From: an uncultured Collinsella sp.
GTDB taxonomy: Bacteria > Actinomycetota > Coriobacteriia > Coriobacteriales > Coriobacteriaceae
Length of the DNA stretch: 11,146 nt
Assembly: GCA_900757185.1 (NCBI GenBank)
Contig: CAAEMX010000059.1
Span: 1 to 11,146 of the forward strand
Direction: 5' to 3'
The position numbers were made by a program, and so were the translations under genes. Of this stretch, positions 1-5,327 are shown in pieces. The notes beneath the pieces are model-generated. The model saw nothing but the letters and a program-made list of their open reading frames with translations, did not search any database and was not told the DNA's origin. The number at the start of each line of letters is the position of its first letter. The first letter of the stretch is position 1.

Positions 1-168
1 CCCTTTTTCTGTGTGCCAATACCTGCGCACGGCAAAACACGCACTCATTTCTTTTTACCAAAAGCGCGAAATCCACCCTTCAAGGCCCAAAAAATAAAGT
101 CCCAAGCGCTAAAAGTGTTCGCTCGGTGGCAAACCCACACCTTAACCGACGCTGCTAAATCGTTTTAG

Positions 169-361
169 CAAAAGCCGGATCGACCTGGTTTTCGGAAGTA
201 TGCGGCAAATTCTGAGACCTCCGAGCACACCCCGTTTTTTCGCAACAAAATGCCTGATAAACTAGCCCCAAAAGCCAGGTCTGCTCACAGGGTTCAGATT
301 TTGCCGCATACTTCCGAATTGACGCTGGCATCGCACGGTCCAAAAGCACATTTCGACCTGG
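169..361. repeat. Imperfect direct repeats flanking the inverted repeat
   Basis: CAAAAGC-N4-TCGACCTGG at 169-188 recurs as CAAAAGC-N5-TCGACCTGG at 341-361. Both 7-base and 9-base blocks are exact in both copies; only the short spacer differs. A third CAAAAGCC is at 269-276, between the inverted arms. The right copy runs into the GGAGG ribosome binding site of the gene at 370. The copies enclose the inverted repeat at 191-318, giving a nested direct/inverted architecture. This could be tandem regulator sites or the remnant of a small inserted element. The repeats are read directly; their role is unknown. Confidence 0.6.
191..318. repeat. Long inverted repeat, 41-bp arms, possible operator pair
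   Basis: The arms are 191-231 and 278-318, separated by 46 bp. The outer 25 bases (191-215 against 294-318) match the reverse complement at 24 of 25 positions; both begin TTCGGAAGTATGCGGCAAA from the outside. The inner 16 bases match at about 11 of 16. The feature ends about 50 bp before the start codon at 370. AbiEi antitoxins are known to bind paired inverted repeats of about 23 bp in their own promoters and repress them, and the downstream protein has an AbiEi-like region, so an autoregulatory operator is plausible. A MITE-like element or a transcribed long hairpin are alternatives. Confidence 0.75.
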
Positions 362-364
362 AGG
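360..364 (+). promoter_or_regulatory. Ribosome binding site deciding the start at 370
   Basis: GGAGG lies five bases before ATG at 370. An upstream in-frame ATG at 250 lacks such a site, and the 40 residues it would add would be encoded by the inverted-repeat region, so 370 is preferred. Confidence 0.75.
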
Positions 365-369
365 ACGTC

Positions 370-1449
370 ATGGACCTGACGCTATGCGGTCAATCCGCTT
401 TTTACTATTACCGTATCCCGCCGCAGGTATTAGGCCTTTACCCCGCCATTAGCCTTGGCAATATGGATCGCAGATGTTGCGGCCTCGGAAGTCATGCAGT
501 TGTAAAAGACCTGCTTCACGCACCGCTTCACAGGCTTGTATTCACTCGGGCACAATCCGGGTCGCGAAGCCTGTTTAAATCGCACCTCCTGACCCAAGAG
601 CCGCCTCCCGGGTCGTTTAGGCAAACTGAACATGGATTTGATGTCACGTCGCCCGAGTTCACGCTGCTCAGCCTTGCCACGCGGGTCCCACGCAACCAGT
701 TACTCATGGCTTGCTACGAGATGTGCGGCTCCTTTGCAGTGTTTAAGCCCTGCAAGCGAACGCAACAACAACTTGATGAGGCGATTTCTCTTAAGCTCAT
801 TCCACCCAACTGCGGCTGGGAGCGAGTTAGCGACGTCAACGGCAAGGACACCAACCTATGGAAGTGTCCACCGCTCCTCAGCACGGCGGATATCGCCGCG
901 TTCGCCAAGCAGGCCGCAGGCCTGCGCGGCGTTAAGCAGCTCCGCTGGGCCGCCGAACACATGACGGGACAGACCGCCTCGCCCTTCGAAGTCCAGACGT
1001 CCATGCTCATCTCGCTCCCCCGCGACGAGGGCGGCTTGGGCATCGACGTCACCAATAACACGCGCATCCCACTCAGTGAAGCCGCGCGCTCACTGTATGA
1101 CAAAACCTGCTGTTACGCCGATATCCTCATTAAAAGCGCCACCGACAGCATGGGCGTCATTCTGGAATGCCAAGGCCGCTCCGCCCACGACAGCGAAGCC
1201 GCGAGCCTCTCCGATGCCGAGCGCGCCACCGCACTCACAAGCATGGGCTACGACGTCATCCAACTTACCTATGACCAGATTAAGGATAAGAAGAGCTTCG
1301 ACCACATAGCCGAGCTCATCCATAAAAAGGCTGGGCTTCCCTACACCCCAAAGGCCAAACAGGAGTGCGACGCCGAAGACGCTCTGCGGCAAGAGCTGCT
1401 TGTCGATTGGGGTGACCTATTCGCGTCAGGCAAGCCAGCTAGCAGCTAG
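370..1449 (+). CDS. AbiEi-like / DUF559-type nuclease-fold protein
   Basis: The predicted protein has 359 residues. The N-terminal half (LCGQSAFYYYRIPP near residue 6, then a VTSPEFTLLSLA stretch) resembles the AbiEi-type region of type IV toxin-antitoxin proteins, but I see no obvious N-terminal winged helix. The C-terminal part resembles a VSR/DUF559 PD-(D/E)XK fold: SPFEVQTSMLISLPRDEGG, then YADILI (D251), a strand ending LECQG (E266, Q268), then an R285-to-G293 helix-turn and the strand YDVIQLTY. The third catalytic position is Gln where Asp or Lys would be usual, so nuclease activity is uncertain. No AbiEii nucleotidyltransferase toxin is next to it, so it is a solo gene. The 5' half is poorer in GC than its neighbours, hinting at transfer. 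The last 11 bases overlap the convergent gene. Recognition is by motif only; the exact family is not settled. A plain hypothetical protein of Coriobacteriia is the fallback. Confidence 0.65.
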   Translation: MDLTLCGQSAFYYYRIPPQVLGLYPAISLGNMDRRCCGLGSHAVVKDLLHAPLHRLVFTRAQSGSRSLFKSHLLTQEPPPGSFRQTEHGFDVTSPEFTLLSLATRVPRNQLLMACYEMCGSFAVFKPCKRTQQQLDEAISLKLIPPNCGWERVSDVNGKDTNLWKCPPLLSTADIAAFAKQAAGLRGVKQLRWAAEHMTGQTASPFEVQTSMLISLPRDEGGLGIDVTNNTRIPLSEAARSLYDKTCCYADILIKSATDSMGVILECQGRSAHDSEAASLSDAERATALTSMGYDVIQLTYDQIKDKKSFDHIAELIHKKAGLPYTPKAKQECDAEDALRQELLVDWGDLFASGKPASS

Positions 1450-2287
1450 CGATCAGGGGTAGCGCGGGCGCGCTGGGCGATGCGACGCGGGCGGCAAAAC
1501 CCGCCTCGGTTAGCTCGACGACCTCGGTAAACGTTGCGTCAAAGAACGCTTCGGTCAGCAGACGGTACGGCGGGTGATCCGGATCGCCGGGGTTTTCGCG
1601 CACGATCTCGTGCATAACGCCAATGGTTTTGAGCACATACTCTTGCGGAATCGAATACTGACCAAACTGGGCCGCCGCGTTATAGAGACGATTCGTTGCA
1701 CGCGGAATGGAAACGATGCCGAGTGTCTTGCCAAACCAGTCAAAGTCGCCCTGCTTCTTAATGCGGAACTCCTCACACGGCTTGCCGCCGTGCGCCTCCA
1801 GGTACTGATTCACTCGTGTATTCCATACCGTGTCGGCCACCAGATGCGACCAGACGCCCAGCGTTAAATCGAGCAGCGACTGTGCCACATCTTCGGACGC
1901 AAGCGAGAACTCACAGGCGCCGGGACCGGCAACCGGCTCGACATCCTTGTAGCGCTGGGGATAGTGCACGCGGTTCAGTCGCTCGCGTTCCTCGATAATC
2001 GAGGTCGGCGCGGCCGGCGCACCAGTGGGCGAACTTTTAAGCAACGGTGCCACATAGGTATCCCAGAACTCGTGCTCGCGCGGCTTAGGAATAGGCTCGG
2101 GCTTGGCAAAATGTGTAATGCGATACGGAATGGGATCGGCGATACCGGGAACCATATAGCCCACAAAAATGTCCGGAACCACGCAGCCAAACAAAAAGGC
2201 ATTGCGGTCGCGCACGCTATTGGCAAGCGCACCGGTGCGCTCCAGCAAACGCTCCGTCTGAGCGATATGAATGTTCCAGCTTGGCAT
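1439..2287 (-). CDS. Zinc-dependent phospholipase C-like protein
   Basis: The protein has 282 residues if started at MPSWNIH. Its pattern fits the Zn_dep_PLPC superfamily: an N-terminal W-x-x-H (W4, H7), RNAFLFGCVVPDIF (D39), THF (H59) and a GVWSHLVADTVWN segment with H148-x3-D152. These are the expected metal ligands of an all-helical zinc phosphohydrolase core. Many family members are uncharacterised, and phospholipase activity is not shown here. There is no signal peptide, so a cytoplasmic location is likely. An alternative start at 2299 adds four residues. I prefer 2287 because it has GGGGGTGG upstream, the family usually starts MPS, and a candidate promoter would place the transcript start almost on 2299. 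It lies about 80 bp after cbiO on the same strand and could be transcribed with it. Confidence 0.6.
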   Translation of the reverse strand: MPSWNIHIAQTERLLERTGALANSVRDRNAFLFGCVVPDIFVGYMVPGIADPIPYRITHFAKPEPIPKPREHEFWDTYVAPLLKSSPTGAPAAPTSIIEERERLNRVHYPQRYKDVEPVAGPGACEFSLASEDVAQSLLDLTLGVWSHLVADTVWNTRVNQYLEAHGGKPCEEFRIKKQGDFDWFGKTLGIVSIPRATNRLYNAAAQFGQYSIPQEYVLKTIGVMHEIVRENPGDPDHPPYRLLTEAFFDATFTEVVELTEAGFAARVASPSAPALPLIASC

Positions 2288-2312
2288 AGCCACCCCCATA
2301 AAAACCTGGATA

Positions 2313-2321
2313 ACTATACCA
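2313..2321 (-). promoter_or_regulatory. Candidate extended -10 promoter for the PLC-like gene
   Basis: TGG-TATAGT on the - strand fits an extended -10 (TGn plus a 5/6 hexamer). No good -35 is found at 16-18 bp. Transcription would begin near 2306, leaving a leader of about 20 bases before ATG at 2287. Confidence 0.4.
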
Positions 2322-2330
2322 TCACGGCAA

Positions 2331-2346
2331 AGCCGCGCGGGCGGCT
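2331..2346 (-). terminator. Weak hairpin after cbiO
   Basis: AGCCGC-ccgc-GCGGCT forms a perfect 6-bp GC stem with a 4-base loop about 20 bp after the cbiO stop. Only two T residues follow the stem, so termination is likely partial, and readthrough into the phospholipase-like gene is possible. Confidence 0.3.
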
Positions 2347-2366
2347 ACGCACGCTCTACGCAGCAA

Positions 2367-3137
2367 CTATTCCGCAGCGGCGCTCTCGGTTCCATACGAC
2401 GGCACGGGCGCCTCGACCACGTGATGATATCGGTCGACATAGATGGCGCGGGCGCCCAGGCGTCGTACCAAATCCTGATGATGCGTGCTCATTAAGACCG
2501 TCTTACCGGCAGCAACATAGGCCAGCAAAAAGCTGACCACAATGTCGCACGAATCCTCATCGAGCCCATTGGTGGGCTCGTCGAGCACCAGGATATCGGG
2601 GTTCATCGACACCACCGCAGCCAGCGCCACGCGCTTCTTTTGCCCGCCCGAAAGCTGATAGGGCGAGGCATCGACCAGATCGGCAACCTGGAACAGCTCC
2701 ATGGCATCGCAGACGCGGCGCTCGAGCTCGTCTGCCGGCAGCCCCATTTGAGCCGGGCCAAACGCGACCTCCTCGCCGACTGTGGCGCAAAAGAGCTGCG
2801 CATCGGCGTTTTGGAACACAAAGCCCACGCGCTGATGGAACCGCTGGGCCGTCGCGGAATCCTTGAGATATGCCGCATCGACCGCATGCCCGTCGAACAG
2901 GTACGTACCCGCGTCCGCAAGCTCAAGGCCGTTGATAAGACGCATGATCGTCGTCTTGCCGCAGCCGTTAGGACCAAGCAGGGCAACGAGCTCCCCACGG
3001 TTCACCCGCAATGAAACGCCGTCGACCACCGTATGACCCGCATAGGAAAACACCACGTCGCGAAACTCGATGAGCGGCGTGACCTCGGCGCCGGCTGCAC
3101 CGCTCGCACCCATCGCGTTATTCGTATCGTTTGCCAA
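2367..3137 (-). CDS. cbiO: ECF metal transporter ATPase CbiO/NikO
   Basis: This is the cytoplasmic ATPase (EcfA) that powers the metal uptake complex with the CbiQ and CbiM proteins encoded upstream. The 256 residues carry a full ABC set: Walker A GPNGCGKTT (55-63), Q-loop Q109 in FQNADAQLF, signature LSGGQKKRVALA (162-173), Walker B ILVLDEPTNGLD (182-193) and an H-loop STHH (217-220). The FQNAD-x-Q-L-F form of the Q-loop and the following EEVAFGP are typical of CbiO/EcfA rather than other ABC ATPases. The start is probably TTG at 3137, with AAGGG seven bases upstream and a stop codon (3156-3158) shortly before it; ATG at 3113 is the alternative. It follows cbiQ by 44 bp and is the third gene of the operon. 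Confidence 0.93.
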   Translation of the reverse strand: MANDTNNAMGASGAAGAEVTPLIEFRDVVFSYAGHTVVDGVSLRVNRGELVALLGPNGCGKTTIMRLINGLELADAGTYLFDGHAVDAAYLKDSATAQRFHQRVGFVFQNADAQLFCATVGEEVAFGPAQMGLPADELERRVCDAMELFQVADLVDASPYQLSGGQKKRVALAAVVSMNPDILVLDEPTNGLDEDSCDIVVSFLLAYVAAGKTVLMSTHHQDLVRRLGARAIYVDRYHHVVEAPVPSYGTESAAAE

Positions 3138-3181
3138 AACGCCGCCCTTCCCTACTCACATCGACAGTTCGACCGTCCGCG

Positions 3182-4024
3182 CTACAACACCGCGCACAAC
3201 ACGACGAGCAACGCCACAACGGCCGCGTAAACGGCATCGCGCCAGCCAAAGCCGCTCCGTGCAGGTGCCGGATACACGCCGGCGAAGCCGCGGCACAGCA
3301 TGGCCTCGTCCATCGCGCGGCTGCATTCCATCGCCTTGATAAACGTCATGCCCATGATACCCGCCAGCGAGTCGGTGCGCGAAAAACCCGCAGGCGCGGA
3401 ACCGACGCTGCGCAGCATGACCGATTCGCACAGATCGTGCGCCGTGCGTCCCAGCACCTCAATATGCTTGAGCGCCATATCGAAGGTAAAGATGACCTCG
3501 TCGGGCAGGTGCAGCATCTTAAGCGCCGCCGACATGCGGCTCCAGGTGAGCGTCCACGAAACGCCCAGCACGAGCGACACGTTAATGAACGTCTTGAGCG
3601 CAATTTTGAGCATGGCGCCCGTGGCAGACGCGCCCAGCAGCAGGGCAGGCAGTGCCAGAACCACCGCAAGCCCCGTGGCGCCAAGCGCCGGTACAAAAGT
3701 CGCGCGCAACCCGCGTGCCGGGCGCACCGCGACCAGCACCAACGCGATCGCCGCCATCAACATCAGGTACAGCGGGCTTTGCGTCAGGCACACGCACAGA
3801 ACGCAAACGAACATCCCCACCAGGCGCACCGGAGCCGAAACGCAAGAAAGGGCGCGGTCGACCATCGACCCGCCCTCGTGCGCGCCTCCACCCAGGCGAA
3901 CCCGCTCAAGCAGGCTCGCCAGGTGCAGGACATTCTTTTGCATCACACGATGCCGAGCCCCCACGGGCTCATATCGCTCCTCGGCCGCAAGCCAGCTAGG
4001 CAGCTCGGCTATTGCCATGAGCAC
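3182..4024 (-). CDS. cbiQ: ECF metal transporter T component CbiQ/NikQ
   Basis: This is the transmembrane coupling protein (EcfT) that links the ATPase to the substrate-binding membrane protein. The protein has about 280 residues, with hydrophobic segments in the middle (VRLVGMFVCVLCVCL, LMLMAAIALVLVAV, a long GATGLAVVLALPALLLG segment, and KTFINVSLVLGVSW) and one at the C-terminus. The ALKMLHLPDEVIFTFDMALKHI region and the later EAMLCRGF match the two cytoplasmic coupling helices; the CRG triplet corresponds to the conserved Ala/x-Arg-Gly motif. The start overlaps the end of cbiM by 29 bases. GTG at 4024 has AAGGA five bases upstream, while ATG at 4018 puts it 11 bases away. The overlap indicates translational coupling. 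The C-terminus is of normal length. Confidence 0.9.
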   Translation of the reverse strand: MLMAIAELPSWLAAEERYEPVGARHRVMQKNVLHLASLLERVRLGGGAHEGGSMVDRALSCVSAPVRLVGMFVCVLCVCLTQSPLYLMLMAAIALVLVAVRPARGLRATFVPALGATGLAVVLALPALLLGASATGAMLKIALKTFINVSLVLGVSWTLTWSRMSAALKMLHLPDEVIFTFDMALKHIEVLGRTAHDLCESVMLRSVGSAPAGFSRTDSLAGIMGMTFIKAMECSRAMDEAMLCRGFAGVYPAPARSGFGWRDAVYAAVVALLVVLCAVL

Positions 4025-5081
4025 CGCTTTCCTTGACCGTCAGCGAGACCAGGCGGAATGCGATGGTAAGCACCGCCGCGCCAATCACGCCCGAAAGAAT
4101 ATACATCGCGGCCTGGCCGGCAAAGCCAAGGCCCTGCTCCTCGGAATAGACCTGCAGGTAGTCGCCCGTGGGCAGCGCATCGGCAAAGGTCGGAGCATCG
4201 AGGCCGACCGAAGCCTGCAGACTGTCGTCACCAGCCTCCTGAACGGCGGTCGCGGCGCCCTCAGCGTCCCACTCGCCCCAGGCGTCACCCGTGGCCAAAA
4301 GGCCCAGCGGCGTGGCCACCACGAGCACGGCAATCAGGATAAGCGTCGGCACCAGCGAAGTCTTCTTGGCGGTTGCGCCCTCGGCGTTCAACAGACCGTC
4401 GGCAGCCTCGGGACCGACGATAACGCCCGGCGCTGTCTTCTTGATAAAGCCGTAAATCGCGGCCGTCGCCACGCCCTCGACCACGCCGGCAACCAGCATA
4501 TGCGGGATCATCATGGCCGGAATGGCGATGGAGAGCGGAAAAGGGCAGTACAGCGGAGCGCCCGAAGCGTTCGTGAAGAGCATGGGCTGAATACCAAACT
4601 CGATCGCCGTGCACACTGCCGCCAGGCACAGGCCGACCCAGCCACTCACCGCAGCGGAGACCGCGGTACCCCAGCTCTTGTCGTGCAGGCGGCTGTTGAG
4701 CGCGCGGAACACGATAGCAGCGACAAACGGCAACACAAAGGCCATGTTAAAGCAGTTGGCGCCAAACGACAGAACACCGCCGTCGCCAAACAGCAGCGCC
4801 TGCAGCGCCAGCGCGACCGAGACAGCGATAGCCGCGGCCTCGGGGCCCAGCAGCAGCGCGATGAGCGCGCCGCCAACGGCGTGACCAGTGGTGCCGCCGG
4901 GCAGCGGCACGTTGAACATCATGAGCAAAAAGGAGAACGCGGCGCAAATGCCCAGGAATGCCATGTGCTCGCGATCGAGCGTGGCGCGCACCTTTTTGAT
5001 GCAATGGACCCAAACGGGCACCATCGCCACCGCCATGACGGCATCGGTCTGCGGGGACAGGTAGTTGTCTGGAATGTGCAT
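3996..5081 (-). CDS. cbiM: ECF metal-binding permease CbiM/NikM, fused N domain
   Basis: This is the substrate-specific membrane component for Ni2+ or Co2+. It begins MHIPD, and His67 (in GGTTGHAVGG) sits where the metal-binding His67 lies in the NikM2 structure as I remember it; Met1 and His2 complete the site. The core of about 230 residues is multi-spanning. From about residue 250 there is a hydrophobic segment with TPLGLLATG then AWGEW, an acidic extracytoplasmic loop, and a last membrane segment (GFAGQAAMYILSGVIGAAVL). This is the shape of a fused CbiN/NikN-like (PDGLE-type) auxiliary domain, which explains the 361-residue length and the lack of a separate cbiN. The ribosome binding site GGGAGG is at 5087-5092. 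Cobalt or nickel cannot be settled from the protein alone; the upstream operator favours nickel, in which case nikM is the better name. Confidence 0.9.
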   Translation of the reverse strand: MHIPDNYLSPQTDAVMAVAMVPVWVHCIKKVRATLDREHMAFLGICAAFSFLLMMFNVPLPGGTTGHAVGGALIALLLGPEAAAIAVSVALALQALLFGDGGVLSFGANCFNMAFVLPFVAAIVFRALNSRLHDKSWGTAVSAAVSGWVGLCLAAVCTAIEFGIQPMLFTNASGAPLYCPFPLSIAIPAMMIPHMLVAGVVEGVATAAIYGFIKKTAPGVIVGPEAADGLLNAEGATAKKTSLVPTLILIAVLVVATPLGLLATGDAWGEWDAEGAATAVQEAGDDSLQASVGLDAPTFADALPTGDYLQVYSEEQGLGFAGQAAMYILSGVIGAAVLTIAFRLVSLTVKESGAHGNSRAA

Positions 5082-5138
5082 ATACGCCTCCCGGTTGTCG
5101 GCGCACAGAATTGCAACGCCGCTTGAATCACCTTGCCA

Positions 5139-5166
5139 GTGTTACGTATTGCAAGATTCGTAACAC
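5139..5166 (-). promoter_or_regulatory. NikR-like operator palindrome
   Basis: GTGTTACG-N12-CGTAACAC is a perfect 8-bp inverted repeat; written another way it is GTGTTAC-N14-GTAACAC. From memory, this matches the NikR operator form reported in comparative genomics for some bacteria outside the enterobacteria. It starts about four bases after the predicted transcription start of cbiM, so a bound repressor would block initiation or early elongation. The palindrome is seen directly; NikR is inferred, since no nikR gene is in the window. Confidence 0.65.
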
Positions 5167-5176
5167 GCCGCGGGCT

Positions 5177-5205
5177 ATCATAGCAAAACGGCGCGCTGCC
5201 GACAA
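5177..5205 (-). promoter_or_regulatory. Sigma-70 type promoter of the metal transporter operon
   Basis: On the - strand, TTGTCG (5200-5205) and TATGAT (5177-5182) are separated by exactly 17 bp, matching consensus at 4/6 and 5/6. The predicted start is near 5170, giving a leader of about 90 bases. The -35 lies in and next to the loop of the pheT terminator, and the -10 is just after its T-tract. Confidence 0.65.
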
Positions 5206-5219
5206 AGCAGCACGCCGTT
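5185..5219 (-). terminator. Intrinsic terminator of pheST
   Basis: The - strand forms a 12-bp stem, ACGGCGTGCTGC against GCAGCGCGCCGT with one U-G wobble, a 7-base loop, then TTTT. It lies about 110 bp after the pheT stop and separates pheST from the transporter operon. On the + strand no T-tract follows, so it acts in one direction. Confidence 0.8.
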
Positions 5220-5240
5220 ATGTAATGCGTGTGTCATATT

Positions 5241-5290
5241 TGCAGGCTCAGCGATGCCTTTCCGAACACCGCGGTCACGCAGAGCCCACA
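5241..5290 (-). other. Structured 3' region of pheT
   Basis: In the - strand transcript, arms 5290-5278 and 5253-5241 can pair over 12 bp with a single U-U mismatch (core GGCTC with GAGCC, then GCG with CGC), and a small inner CCG/CGG hairpin is possible. No T-tract follows, so it is not a terminator by itself. It may protect the 3' end or be incidental in this GC-rich stretch. It resembles no riboswitch class I know; in particular no B12 box is seen ahead of cbiM. Confidence 0.35.
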
Positions 5291-5327
5291 GCAACCGCCA
5301 TCAGGCCCTACGCTCCCAGCGCAAGTC

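Larger units (their letters stand above)
1..369. other. Non-coding, A+T-richer region with nested repeats
   Basis: No convincing coding sequence is seen here. The short open frames on both strands have no good ribosome binding site, and the one at 155-349 (- strand) is mostly made from the two inverted-repeat arms. Composition is visibly richer in A+T than the rest of the window. A perfect 7-bp hairpin, TGCTAAA-tcgt-TTTAGCA, lies at 153-170; it has no T-tract on either side, so I do not call it a terminator. The direct and inverted repeats at 169-361 are listed separately. I find no clear sigma-70 promoter for the gene at 370; a weak TAAACT-like -10 sits between the inverted arms, near 258. 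Confidence 0.6.

Noticed and set aside
155..349. A 64-codon - strand frame over the repeat region
   Set aside because: Most of it is the two inverted-repeat arms read through; it has no family resemblance and no good ribosome binding site.
3300..5126. A 608-codon open frame on the + strand, opposite cbiQ and cbiM
   Set aside because: It is antisense to two clear membrane protein genes, is rich in Arg, His, Gln and Ser as expected of a high-GC shadow frame, and has no recognisable domain or ribosome binding site.
5274..5300. Eight-codon reading frame (M-A-V-A-V-G-S-A) downstream of pheT
   Set aside because: It is too short, has no convincing ribosome binding site, and there is no regulatory logic for a leader peptide at a 3' end.
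5082..5327. Cobalamin riboswitch ahead of cbiM
   Set aside because: I looked for the B12 box and the usual core helices on the - strand and found none; the leader from about 5170 is too short and is occupied by the palindrome.
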